A stretch of 64,000 bases of DNA from Curtobacterium sp. MCBA15_009. GTDB lineage: Bacteria > Actinomycetota > Actinomycetes > Actinomycetales > Microbacteriaceae. Positions 34,137-42,554 of this stretch are shown one piece after another (position 1 is the stretch's first letter; every line of letters starts with the position of its first letter). The notes below the pieces were generated by a model. That model was not told where the DNA came from. It made no database searches and saw only the letters and a list, made by a program, of their open reading frames with translations. The stretch covers positions 60,522 through 124,521 of the forward strand of contig NZ_MJGO01000039.1 in assembly GCF_001864895.1 (NCBI RefSeq). The letters are read 5' to 3'. Position numbers and translations under genes: made by a program.

Positions 34137-34142
34137 AGCCTA
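34137..34142 (-). promoter_or_regulatory. purE -10 box made from the upstream stop codon
   Basis: TAGGCT on the minus strand ends 6 nt before the purE GTG. Its TAG is the stop codon of the glycosyltransferase gene upstream. It gives purE its own leaderless promoter although it sits third in a run of minus-strand genes. Confidence 0.5.
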
Positions 34143-35237
34143 GCCGAGCAGCACCCGCCGCCAGGAGTCGCCGTCGCGGCCGATCGTCCGCTCCGTCGCG
34201 ACCCACCGGGCAGCGCCGTCGTCGGCCCTGCCGTGCTCGACCGCGGCGCGCACGGCCTCCCGCCACGCGGCGGGGTCGTCGGGGACGGCGACGGCGCCGT
34301 GCTGTCGGGCCGCGGCGTACGAGGGACGGTCCGAGACGACCGCGGGGATCCCGAGCGCGGTGTACTCGAGGAACTTCAGGTCGCTCTTCGCGCGGTTGAA
34401 CTCCTCGTCGCGCAGGGGGGCGACTCCGGCGCGCCAGCGCTGCCGGTGCGCGACGAGCCAGCGCGAGAAGGCTGGGTAGTGGCCGTCGGGCACCTCGAGC
34501 CGGCGGTACCAGTCGGCACCGTCCTCGTCGGTGACGCCGATGACCTCGAGCCGGATCGGCGTGCCGTCCGTCGTCGTGAGGTCGGCGAAGACGTCGTGCA
34601 GCAGTGCGAGGTCGGCGGCGTGCGTGAGCGTGCCCATGTACAAGACCCGGTGCTCGTCACGGGGCCGGTCGTCGTCGGTGGCGGGCTCCCCCGGGGTCCA
34701 GAGCCCGGGGTCGAGGGCGTTCCGGACGACCGCGACGCTCCGGGCGACGGGTCGGACGACCTCGGCGAGTTCCGGCGTGCTCACGACGACGGTGTCGGCG
34801 CCGCGGACGATCGCGTCGATCGACGCGAGCCGGTCGGGGTCGTACTCGGCACGGGCCAGTCGCTGTCGGCCCGAGGCGGTGAAGAAGTCGTCGTCGACCT
34901 CGGCCACCACCCGGACCCCACGGGCCGCAGCCGCGTCGAGGAACGGCTGCACGGTGGCGCGCGGCAGGACGTCGCGCTGGACGAGCACGGCGGCGTACCC
35001 GGTGGTGTCAGTGCCGGCCACGAACGCGGCGGGGTCGACCTGGCGGACCGTTGCGGTCCCGCCCGCCGCCAGGTGCTCGACGCGGCGGACGACCCGGACG
35101 TGCGCCGACGCGGGGTGTGCCCCGTCGGCACCTGCCACGACGTACCCGAGCACCGGGAGCGGGGCGGGTGCCGGTGGCGCCCCGAGCACCGCACGGCGGA
35201 GTCGTCGGACGGCCCGGCGGGCGAGATCACGCGGCAT
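34140..35237 (-). CDS. Putative glycosyltransferase (GT-B type)
   Basis: This 365-residue protein has an N-terminal Rossmann-like half with an EVDDDFF segment and a donor half containing VLYMGTLTHAADL and KFLEYTALGIPAVVSD, typical of GT4/GT1 proteins found with O-antigen genes. ATG at 35237 is chosen; a second ATG lies 9 nt upstream. It sits between the GH6 gene and purE. Confidence 0.75.
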   Translation of the reverse strand: MPRDLARRAVRRLRRAVLGAPPAPAPLPVLGYVVAGADGAHPASAHVRVVRRVEHLAAGGTATVRQVDPAAFVAGTDTTGYAAVLVQRDVLPRATVQPFLDAAAARGVRVVAEVDDDFFTASGRQRLARAEYDPDRLASIDAIVRGADTVVVSTPELAEVVRPVARSVAVVRNALDPGLWTPGEPATDDDRPRDEHRVLYMGTLTHAADLALLHDVFADLTTTDGTPIRLEVIGVTDEDGADWYRRLEVPDGHYPAFSRWLVAHRQRWRAGVAPLRDEEFNRAKSDLKFLEYTALGIPAVVSDRPSYAAARQHGAVAVPDDPAAWREAVRAAVEHGRADDGAARWVATERTIGRDGDSWRRVLLG

Positions 35238-35324
35238 GCGGCCCATTCTCCCGCACCGCCGCACAGGACCGGCACGCCGAGCAGGAACCCACACCGCCCC
35301 GGTGGCGCGGTGCGGTCCAGCGGG

Positions 35325-37298
35325 TCAGCGCACCCGCACCGTGCTGCACCCGAGCGCGGTGTCCCCGCCGCGGCCGATGCCGACGGCGGTCAGGCACACC
35401 GAGCGCTTGCCGGCCGCCACACGGACCGACCCTGCGAACCCGTGCCGCGTGCCGCTCGTGTGCACGCGGTCGACGTCGCTCCGCGTGCGGTCGGCCACCA
35501 GGGTGCCGACGGACCGGCCGCCGGCCGTGACCCGCACGGAGACGGACCGTCCGAGGGCGTCGCGGTCGAAGGCCCAACCCCGGACCGAGACCCGACCGGC
35601 GGTGTCGGCGGTCACGGACTCGCGCTTGCCGACCGGGGCGGCGACGGGCACCGTCACCGTCCGGCACGGACCGACGGGACGGTCGGCGCCCGCTCCGGTG
35701 TTCCGCGCGACGGCGCACACGCGGTGCTTCCCCGCGCCGACCGGCACCGTGCCGCTGAACCCGTGGGCCGTGCCGGATCCCCACGTCCGGTGCACGTCGG
35801 CGCGGGTGACCCCGGCGGACAGGGACCCGACGGTCCTGCCGTCGACCGTCACCGCCACGGTCGTCGCCGACCCGACGGCGTCCCCGTCGAAGGCCCACCC
35901 GGTCACCGCGATGCCGGCCGCCGTCACCCGCGCGGACTCGAGCGCGCCGTAGGGGTCGTGCCGGTAGGCCCGCGCCGTGGCGCAGCCGAGGTCGGTGTCG
36001 TCCCCGGCGCCGATCGAGACCGCCGTGACGCAGACGCGGCGCGGACCGGCCGCCGCGGGCACCACGACGTCGAACCCGTGGGACCGGCCGACGCCTGCGG
36101 ACGCGTCGACGTCGGACCGGTCGGCGTCGGCGGCGATGCTGCCGGCCGCGGCGCCGTCGACGGTCGCGCGGACCCGGACGGGCTGCGTCGGGTCGTCCTC
36201 GTCGTACGCCCAGCCGCGCACACGCACGCCGCCGCCCGCGCCGGCCACGAGTTCGAGCGAGCCGCGCGGCGACAGCTGCGGCGTCGCCGCGCCGAGGCGG
36301 GCGTTCGCGACGAGGGACTGCGCGTACGTCGACCACCACTTCCCCGCGGCCGGTCCGCCGTTGCAGGTGCCGTCGCTCGCGCCCGGGGTCTTCACCCAGA
36401 GCAGGGCGTCGAGCGCGGTGCCGTCGGCGACGACCCGCGGCGTGGTGCCGAGGCCGGCGCCGGGCGCGTTGCACCAGGTGCCGCGCCAGCCCTGCCCGTT
36501 CCGCGAGGTGTCGATGACGTAGTGCGAGCCCCCGGTCGCCGCGGAGACCTTCTGCGCGTAGGCCTGTTCCTGGGCGGTCGGGTAGTAGTTCGCGACGTTC
36601 GTGAAGAACCCGCGTGCCTGCTGCACGCCCGCGCTGTCCAGGCGGGCGGCCATCGTCGCCGGCTGGACCCAGTTCGAGTTGCCGGCGTCCAGGTAGGCGG
36701 GCACCCCGGCAGCGGTCAGGCCGGCCACCGTGCGGGAGAGGATCCGGTAGCGCTGCTGGTCGAGGGCCTGGTCGCACGCGGCGTTGCTGAGCATGGCGAG
36801 CGAGTCCGGTTCGACGATGACCGCGACGCGGTGCCCGGCGACGGCGGCGGTGACCTGGTCGACCCACGCGTCGTAGGACGCCTCGTCGAAGCCACCGGCG
36901 GAGTACCCGCCGCAGTCCCGGTCCGGGATCGCGTAGAGCACGAACACGGCGGTGGTGCCGGACTGCTCGGCCCCGCTGACGGCGGTGTCGATCGTCTTCC
37001 GGAGCTGCGTGCCCTGCGCCCACTCGCCGAGCCAGGTCGCCACCGGGTAGCGGGCGATCGTCGACGCGGCCGAGGCACCGGCCGCGTCGGACCCGGCGAG
37101 CGCCGTCGCGGCCTTGGCGGCCTCGCTCGTCGGGGAGCGGTACGGCCCGGCTCCGTACAGCGACGCGGCGGTCGCGGAACGGATGTCGGTCGCGGACGTC
37201 GCGGCGGACGCGGTGGCCGTCGGCAGCAGCGCGCCGACGACGGCGGTGAGCGCCACGGCGGCGGCGCAGACGACGGCACGGCGCGGACGGCGGTGCAT
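35325..37298 (-). CDS. Secreted GH6 cellulase-like protein with three GWAxDxD repeats
   Basis: This 657-residue protein has a signal peptide (RRPRR, hydrophobic core, ATASAA near residue 33) and a complete GH6 domain to about residue 340: YAIPDRDC with a catalytic aspartate, VIVEPDSLAML, YLDAGNSNWV and GTWCNAPGAGLG. Three repeats of about 100 residues follow, related to those of the secreted protein at 12519-15059. GH6 enzymes cut beta-1,4-glucan from or near chain ends. In this setting it may trim a self-made glycan or act on plant cellulose. ATG at 37298 has an AGGAG ribosome-binding site. Confidence 0.88.
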   Translation of the reverse strand: MHRRPRRAVVCAAAVALTAVVGALLPTATASAATSATDIRSATAASLYGAGPYRSPTSEAAKAATALAGSDAAGASAASTIARYPVATWLGEWAQGTQLRKTIDTAVSGAEQSGTTAVFVLYAIPDRDCGGYSAGGFDEASYDAWVDQVTAAVAGHRVAVIVEPDSLAMLSNAACDQALDQQRYRILSRTVAGLTAAGVPAYLDAGNSNWVQPATMAARLDSAGVQQARGFFTNVANYYPTAQEQAYAQKVSAATGGSHYVIDTSRNGQGWRGTWCNAPGAGLGTTPRVVADGTALDALLWVKTPGASDGTCNGGPAAGKWWSTYAQSLVANARLGAATPQLSPRGSLELVAGAGGGVRVRGWAYDEDDPTQPVRVRATVDGAAAGSIAADADRSDVDASAGVGRSHGFDVVVPAAAGPRRVCVTAVSIGAGDDTDLGCATARAYRHDPYGALESARVTAAGIAVTGWAFDGDAVGSATTVAVTVDGRTVGSLSAGVTRADVHRTWGSGTAHGFSGTVPVGAGKHRVCAVARNTGAGADRPVGPCRTVTVPVAAPVGKRESVTADTAGRVSVRGWAFDRDALGRSVSVRVTAGGRSVGTLVADRTRSDVDRVHTSGTRHGFAGSVRVAAGKRSVCLTAVGIGRGGDTALGCSTVRVR

Positions 37299-37442
37299 GG
37301 ACACACTCCTCGGACGGTCGACCCCTGACCCGTCCATGGGAACACGCGGTCGGCGGCGTCACCACCCGCCAGAGCGGGTGCCACCCGAGGGGGTGTCGGC
37401 ACTCCTGGGGACGTCCCGGACGTCCGTGTCGCGACCCGGTGA

Positions 37443-37487
37443 CGGACGGGAGGCCCGTGGCGGCGTCCGCCACGGGCCTCCCGTCCG
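37443..37487 (-). terminator. Perfect hairpin after purK
   Basis: Arms of 21 bp (beginning CGGACGGGAGGCCCGTGG) pair perfectly around a CGT loop. The hairpin follows the purK stop (37515) on the minus strand and separates it from the GH6 gene. Confidence 0.75.
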
Positions 37488-37514
37488 CTCCCCGTCGCGT
37501 CGACGGGCCGCCGC

Positions 37515-38651
37515 TCAGTCGTCGAAGTGCGCTGCGGCCGCCCGTGCGCGGTAGACGACGTCGTCGACGTCGTCGCCGATGACGGTGACGTGGCCGATCT
37601 TGCGACCCGGGCGCGGGGCCTTGCCGTAGAAGTGGTACTTCGCCTCGGGGAACGCCTCGAGTGCTGCCGGGTAGCGGGCGGCGAGGTCGCCGTCCGCCGG
37701 ACCGCCGAGGACGTTGATCATCACCGAGGCGGGAGCGAACGCGCCGGTGGCGCCGAGCGGCAGGTCGAGGACGGCACGCAGGTGCTGCTCGAACTGGCTC
37801 GTGGTGGCGCCGTCGATGGTCCAGTGCCCGGTGTTGTGCGGTCGCATCGCGAGCTCGTTGATGAGGATGCGCTCGTCGTCGGTCTGGAACAGCTCGACGG
37901 CCAGGACCCCGGTGACGCCGAGCGCCTCGGCGATGCGGACGGCGATCGACTCGGTCAGGTCGGCGATGCGCCCGGCACTGTCCGGCGCCGGCGCGATGAC
38001 CTCGGCGCAGACACCGTCGCGCTGCACGGTCTCGACGAGCGGCCAGGCGACGACCTGACCGGAGGGACGCCGGGCCACGGACTGCGCGAGCTCGCGGGTG
38101 AAGGGCACGAGCTCCTCGACGAGCAGGGCCTGGTCGCCACCGGCCTCGGCGGTCGCGATGAACCAGTCGTCGACGTCCGAGGCGTCGGAGACGACCCGCA
38201 CGCCCTTGCCGTCGTACCCGCCCCGCGGGGTCTTCACGACCGCACGACCGCCGTGGTCGGCGAGGAAGGCGCGCAGCTCGTCCTGGTCGTGCACGGCCGC
38301 CCAGTCCGGCACCGGCAGCCCGAGCTCGGTCAGGCGGGTGCGCATCGTGATCTTGTCCTGTGCGACGGCGAGGGGCTCGGGGCCGGGGCGGACGTCGACG
38401 CCGGCGTCGACGAGTGCGCGGAGGACGTCCTGCGGCACGTGCTCGTGGTCGAAGGTGACGACGTCGACCTGGCGGGCGAACGCGAGCACGGTCTCGACGT
38501 CGTGGTAGTCGCCCTCGGCGGTGGCGGCGATCGCCGCGGACATGTCCGGCCCCTCGGCGAGGACCCGGATGTCGATGCCGAGTTCGATGGCGGCGGGCAC
38601 CATCATCCGTGCGAGCTGTCCTCCGCCGATGACCCCGACGCGCAACGCCAT
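37515..38651 (-). CDS. purK: 5-(carboxyamino)imidazole ribonucleotide synthase
   Basis: This 378-residue ATP-grasp enzyme has GVIGGGQLARMM at residues 6-17, VVTFDHEHVP, VKTPRGGYDGKGV in the ATP-grasp domain, and an INELAMRPHNTGHWT metal/substrate motif. It makes N5-CAIR from AIR, bicarbonate and ATP. ATG at 38651 has GGAAGGA upstream. In many actinobacteria it directly precedes purE. Confidence 0.95.
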   Translation of the reverse strand: MALRVGVIGGGQLARMMVPAAIELGIDIRVLAEGPDMSAAIAATAEGDYHDVETVLAFARQVDVVTFDHEHVPQDVLRALVDAGVDVRPGPEPLAVAQDKITMRTRLTELGLPVPDWAAVHDQDELRAFLADHGGRAVVKTPRGGYDGKGVRVVSDASDVDDWFIATAEAGGDQALLVEELVPFTRELAQSVARRPSGQVVAWPLVETVQRDGVCAEVIAPAPDSAGRIADLTESIAVRIAEALGVTGVLAVELFQTDDERILINELAMRPHNTGHWTIDGATTSQFEQHLRAVLDLPLGATGAFAPASVMINVLGGPADGDLAARYPAALEAFPEAKYHFYGKAPRPGRKIGHVTVIGDDVDDVVYRARAAAAHFDD

Positions 38652-38700
38652 GCTGTGTGATCCTTCCGGCACTCACACCGGGTGGCGAGAGCGCGTTGTC

Positions 38701-38706
38701 TACAAT
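38701..38706 (+). promoter_or_regulatory. gtrA-like gene -10 box TACAAT
   Basis: TACAAT lies 57 nt before GTG 38764 in the divergent gap to purK. A GGAGGG ribosome-binding site at 38755-38760 fixes the start. Confidence 0.5.
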
Positions 38707-38763
38707 CGTTCTTCGGGTCCGCGGTGCGCGACCCGTCTCAACTCTACGGATCCTGGAGGGCTC

Positions 38764-39312
38764 GTGCGGCGCCTCATCGCCCAGTTCGCACGCTTCGGCC
38801 TCGTCGGAGCGGTCGGCTTCGTCGTGGACACGACGGTGTTCAACGTCCTCCGCAGCACGGTGCTCGACCCGGCGGACGTCCACTCGGGTCCGTTCTGGGC
38901 GAAGGTGGTCTCGACCGCGGTCGCCATCTTCGTGAACTGGATGGGCAACCGCTACTGGACCTTCCGCGAGCAGCGCCGCGCCGTCGCCACCCGCGAGGGC
39001 ATCGAGTTCGTCGTCGTGTCGCTCGGCGGCATGGTCATCGCGCTCGCCTGCCTGGCGGTGTCGCACTACGCGATGGGGCTGACGTCGGTGCTGGCCGACA
39101 ACGTCGCGAACATCGTCGGGCTCGTGCTCGGCGCGGTCTTCCGGTTCTGGCTGTACAAGGTGTGGGTCTACCACCCGGAGCGCACGGGCGAGGCCGCCGT
39201 CGCGGACACCGCGACGCCCGTGCACGCCGCGGCCCCGTCCGACGTCGTCGACGGTGTGACGGACGCCACGGCCGTGCCCGGGCCGCAGGTGAGCGGCGAC
39301 GCGCGACCGTAG
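38764..39312 (+). CDS. GtrA-family membrane protein
   Basis: This 182-residue protein has four membrane spans and the GtrA pattern: FARFGLVGAVGFVVDTTVFN, FVNWMGNRYWTFR, then AVFRFWLYKVWVY. GtrA-like proteins are thought to flip or present polyprenyl-phosphate-linked sugars. The C-terminal 35 residues are polar. A gene of this family sits between purK and the PH-domain gene in mycobacteria (Rv3277), matching the conserved order here. Confidence 0.85.
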   Translation: MRRLIAQFARFGLVGAVGFVVDTTVFNVLRSTVLDPADVHSGPFWAKVVSTAVAIFVNWMGNRYWTFREQRRAVATREGIEFVVVSLGGMVIALACLAVSHYAMGLTSVLADNVANIVGLVLGAVFRFWLYKVWVYHPERTGEAAVADTATPVHAAAPSDVVDGVTDATAVPGPQVSGDARP

Positions 39313-39322
39313 GATCGGTCGG

Positions 39323-40906
39323 GTGACGGCCCCCACGACCACCACCGGCTCCCCCACCACCGACTCCCCCGCAGCGCCGACCCGCGCCGCCCGGTGGGAG
39401 CGCATCGCCATCGCCGTCGTCACCGCGACGTTCGGCCTCTGGCTCGTCGCGTGGGCACTCGTCGTCCCGGTGTTCGAGGCACCGGACGAGACCGCGCACA
39501 TCGACGCCGCGGTGCACGTGGCACTCGGCGGCGAGTGGGTCGACCCGGGCGCGCTGCAGGTCTCGAACGCCGTGCAGGCCGCCAAGGCCGAGCAGGCGAC
39601 GAAGCCGGCCGACCAGTGGTCCACCGTGAGCGGCCTGCTGCAGGGCGCACCGGGACCGTCGGCGACGGTCAACCAGATGACCCAGCACCCGCCGACCGCG
39701 TACCTCGCCGGCGGGCTGGTCCTGCGGGCCGTCGACTACGGCGACCTGCGGTGGGACCACGCGTTCCTGGCGCTCCGCCTCGCCGACGCCCTCGCCGTGA
39801 CGGCCCTGCCGCTGCTGGTGTGGGCGTCCGTCCGCCGGGTGACCCGGTCGCCGCGGGCCGCGCTGGTCGGTGCGCTCGCACTCTTCGCGACGCCGGAGCT
39901 CGCGTCCATCGGCTCGTCGGTGTCGAACGACGCCCCTGTGCTGCTCGTCGCGGGTGTCGTCGCCTGGCTGGCGACGCGCCTGCTCACCGGCGACACCCGC
40001 TGGCGGACGACGATCGCGTTGGCGGTGGCCCTCGGTGCGCTCGTCTGGATCAAGGGCACCGGTCTGCCCGCGGTCCCCTTCGTCGCCGTGGTCGTGCTGT
40101 TCGCCGGCGCCGGGGTGCTGTCCCTGCGGCGACGGGTGGTCCGCACCGTGGTCGCGATGGCGGTCTCCGGCGGGATCGGCGCGTGGTGGTGGGTCCACAA
40201 CTGGTTCGCCTACGGCCGCGTGCAGCCGAACGGCTACACCGCGATGCGGCCCCCGAAGGACTTCCCGCCGGGTGAGCACCCGACCCTCGGACACTTCCTC
40301 GACGTGTCGTGGGGCACCCTCGCCCGCACGTTCTGGGGCAGCTTCGGCGGTCGGGCGCAGGTGAGCATGGGCGACCTGCTGACGGCCGTCCTCACGCTCG
40401 TCGCGCTCGTCGTCCTGGTCGGCTGGGCGTTCCGCCGTGGCCCGCAGCTCCGCGTCGCGCTCTGCCTGGCGGTGTTCCCGGCGCTGCTCATCGGCATCCA
40501 GAACCGCACGAGCGCCCACTCGTACCTGACCACCACCGAGGTCGCCGCCACGCAGGGTCGGTACTACTTCCCCGCGATCGTCTGCCTCGTCGTGCTGAGC
40601 GCCCTCGCCTGGCGACGACTCGTGCCGGCGGGTCGTGCGCGGTCGTGGGCAGCCGTCGCCCTGGCGGTGCTGCTCCCCGCGGTCGGCGTCTACGGCTTCG
40701 CGGTGGCGTCCGCATGGTTCTGGAACGCCGCGCTGTTCCCGGTCACGGGCCGCGGGCTCCTGCGGTACTCCGAGCTCGGCCCGGTGCCGCCCGCCGTGCT
40801 CGCCGTCGTGGTGGTCCTCGTCGCGGCCGGTCTGGTGGCGTCGGTCGTGCAGGTCGCCCGCGCGGGTCGTCGTGGTGCGGTCGACGCCCCCGTCACCGTG
40901 GTGTGA
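39323..40906 (+). CDS. DUF2142-family membrane protein
   Basis: This 527-residue protein is closely related to the one at 25670: APDETAHIDA, QHPPTAYLAGG, ARTFWGSFGG and AATQGRYYFPAI are shared or nearly so. GTG at 39323 has TAGGAT 7 nt upstream, inside the gap after the gtrA-like gene, giving a probable leaderless start. It may accept the lipid-linked sugar handled by the GtrA-like protein. It ends before a block of 51-bp inverted repeats. Confidence 0.82.
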   Translation: MTAPTTTTGSPTTDSPAAPTRAARWERIAIAVVTATFGLWLVAWALVVPVFEAPDETAHIDAAVHVALGGEWVDPGALQVSNAVQAAKAEQATKPADQWSTVSGLLQGAPGPSATVNQMTQHPPTAYLAGGLVLRAVDYGDLRWDHAFLALRLADALAVTALPLLVWASVRRVTRSPRAALVGALALFATPELASIGSSVSNDAPVLLVAGVVAWLATRLLTGDTRWRTTIALAVALGALVWIKGTGLPAVPFVAVVVLFAGAGVLSLRRRVVRTVVAMAVSGGIGAWWWVHNWFAYGRVQPNGYTAMRPPKDFPPGEHPTLGHFLDVSWGTLARTFWGSFGGRAQVSMGDLLTAVLTLVALVVLVGWAFRRGPQLRVALCLAVFPALLIGIQNRTSAHSYLTTTEVAATQGRYYFPAIVCLVVLSALAWRRLVPAGRARSWAAVALAVLLPAVGVYGFAVASAWFWNAALFPVTGRGLLRYSELGPVPPAVLAVVVVLVAAGLVASVVQVARAGRRGAVDAPVTVV

Positions 40907-40937
40907 GGCCGCCGCTGCGTCGCCGTGGCGGCACCTG

Positions 40938-41392
40938 GTGAGCAGGAGACGTCGAGTCCGTCGCCCCGACCCGACGTCTTCTGCTCACTGAAGGGATCGC
41001 CGGGCGTCAGACCGCCGCTGCGTTGCCCGCTGCGTCGTCGCGGCGGCACTCGGTGAGCAGAAGAGGTCGAGTCCCCCACTCCGACCCGACATCTTCTGCT
41101 CACTGAACGGGAGCGCGGGGCGTCAGGCCGCCGGTGCGCTGCCCGCCGCGGCGTGGTGACGGCGCCCGCGCACGGGGCGCCATGCCGCCGGTGCGTTGCC
41201 CACCGCGTCGACCTGACGACATCCAGTGAGCAGAAGATGTCGGGTCGTCCGTCCCGACCCGACGTCTTCTGCACACTGGCCGGGAGCGCCGGGCGTCGGG
41301 CCGCCGGTGCGTTGCCCGCTGCGTCGTCGTATCGACATCCAGTGAGCAGAAGATGTCGGGTCTGCCATCCAGACCCGACGTCTTCTGCTCAC
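40938..41392. repeat. Four copies of the 51-bp GTGAGCAGAA inverted repeat
   Basis: Copies lie at 40938-40988, 41053-41103, 41226-41276 and 41342-41392. Each is exactly 51 bp from GTG to CAC, with arms such as GTGAGCAGAAGATGTCGGGT against its complement. Spacings are 115, 173 and 116 bp. The stretches between copies are GC-rich and contain a recurring GGCGTCNGGCCGCCGNTGCG motif. The block lies between convergent genes ending at 40906 and 41440. No gene is supported in the interval. Confidence 0.9.
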
Positions 41393-41399
41393 TGGACGG

Positions 41400-41436
41400 G
41401 AGCGCGGAGCGCCGAGCGCGGAGCGCCGAGCGCGGA
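41400..41436. repeat. Short tandem repeat GCGCGGAGCGCCGAGC
   Basis: About two and a half copies of a 16-bp unit lie just before the stop codon of the LPG-synthase-TM gene. Confidence 0.6.
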
Positions 41437-41439
41437 GCC

Positions 41440-42498
41440 TCAGGCCGCCGGCACGCCGCTCTCGACCGCCGAGGGGTCGTCGGTCGGACGGCCGCGGCGG
41501 AACCACGTGGGGGCTGCGGCGCAGAGCAGGAACAGGCCGTCGACGGCCAGGCTCCAGACGCGGGTGACGACCACCACGACGAGGGCGACGGACGGCGGCA
41601 TCACGAGCGCGAGCAGCAGGGCCTGGACGCCCTCGCGGACGCCGAGGCCTCCGGGGGCGAACACGGCGAGCATGCTGATCGCCGACGCCATGCTCGCGGC
41701 GCCGATGACGAACGCCGCGTCGGTGAGCTTCAGCGACGGGTACACCGCCAGGGTGATGAAGTAGTAGGCCGTGCCGGAGAGCACCGCACCGGCGACGTAC
41801 AGGCCGGCGCCGCCGAGGACGGTGCCGAGGTTCGGGCGGACGTCGGCTTCGAGGGGCTTGCGCCGCAGGATCTTCAGCGCGATGCCGATGAGGAACACGA
41901 ACACCTGCGGGATGAGGCAGACGACGCAGCCGACGAAGGCCGCGATCATCAGGACGATGAGCCAGACGTCGAGCTGGTGGGTGCGCGGGTCGATGAGCAG
42001 CAGCACGAGGGCCAGGGCGAGGGTCGCGGCGATCTGCAGGGCGCCCTCGAGCAGGCCGCTCACGCCGAGCCGCGCCTTCGAGACGCCGTGCTTCGACGCG
42101 AAGTAGACCTTGCCGATGATCCAGGTCGCGGCGCCGGGGATGTACCGCCCCATCCACGACTTCGCGTAGACGTAGGTCAGGGTGACGCCGCTGCCCTTGA
42201 GGCCGGTCGCCCCGAGTCGGCGGAGCAGGTAGAACCAGATGCCGACGCCCCAGTAGCGGAAGCCCAGGCTGATGAGCGTCGCGACGACGACCCACGACCA
42301 CTGCCAGTCGAGTCCGGCGAGCTGCGCCCAGTCGACGTGCCGGACGTAGAGCACGAGGAACACCGCGAGCAGGACGTAGAAGACGATCGGGATCGCCCGC
42401 CCGAGGATCCGTCGCGCGGTGGACGGACGCTTCCCCTCGGTCGCGGGGGTCTCGCTGGTGGTTCCTGACAAACGACTCTCCTGCCGGGTCTCGGGCAC
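41440..42498 (-). CDS. Lysylphosphatidylglycerol-synthase-TM / UPF0104 membrane protein
   Basis: This 352-residue protein has eight or so membrane spans and the LPG_synthase_TM pattern: GFRYWGVGIWFYLLRRLG, YVYAKSWMGRYIPGA and APGGLGVREGVQALLL. Stand-alone proteins of this family often accompany glycan genes and may move lipids or lipid-linked sugars across the membrane. GTG at 42498 has TACGAT 5 nt upstream, so it is probably leaderless. It follows the GT-C gene transcribed in the same direction. Confidence 0.82.
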   Translation of the reverse strand: MPETRQESRLSGTTSETPATEGKRPSTARRILGRAIPIVFYVLLAVFLVLYVRHVDWAQLAGLDWQWSWVVVATLISLGFRYWGVGIWFYLLRRLGATGLKGSGVTLTYVYAKSWMGRYIPGAATWIIGKVYFASKHGVSKARLGVSGLLEGALQIAATLALALVLLLIDPRTHQLDVWLIVLMIAAFVGCVVCLIPQVFVFLIGIALKILRRKPLEADVRPNLGTVLGGAGLYVAGAVLSGTAYYFITLAVYPSLKLTDAAFVIGAASMASAISMLAVFAPGGLGVREGVQALLLALVMPPSVALVVVVVTRVWSLAVDGLFLLCAAAPTWFRRGRPTDDPSAVESGVPAA

Positions 42499-42554
42499 AG
42501 GTCATCGTAGACGCAGCGGCGCCCGGCTCCCTGCGTCGCCGCTCGGACGGACCG

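Noticed and set aside
40938..41392. CRISPR or tRNA cluster
   Set aside because: The 51-bp units are simple hairpins without cloverleaf features, and spacing is irregular.
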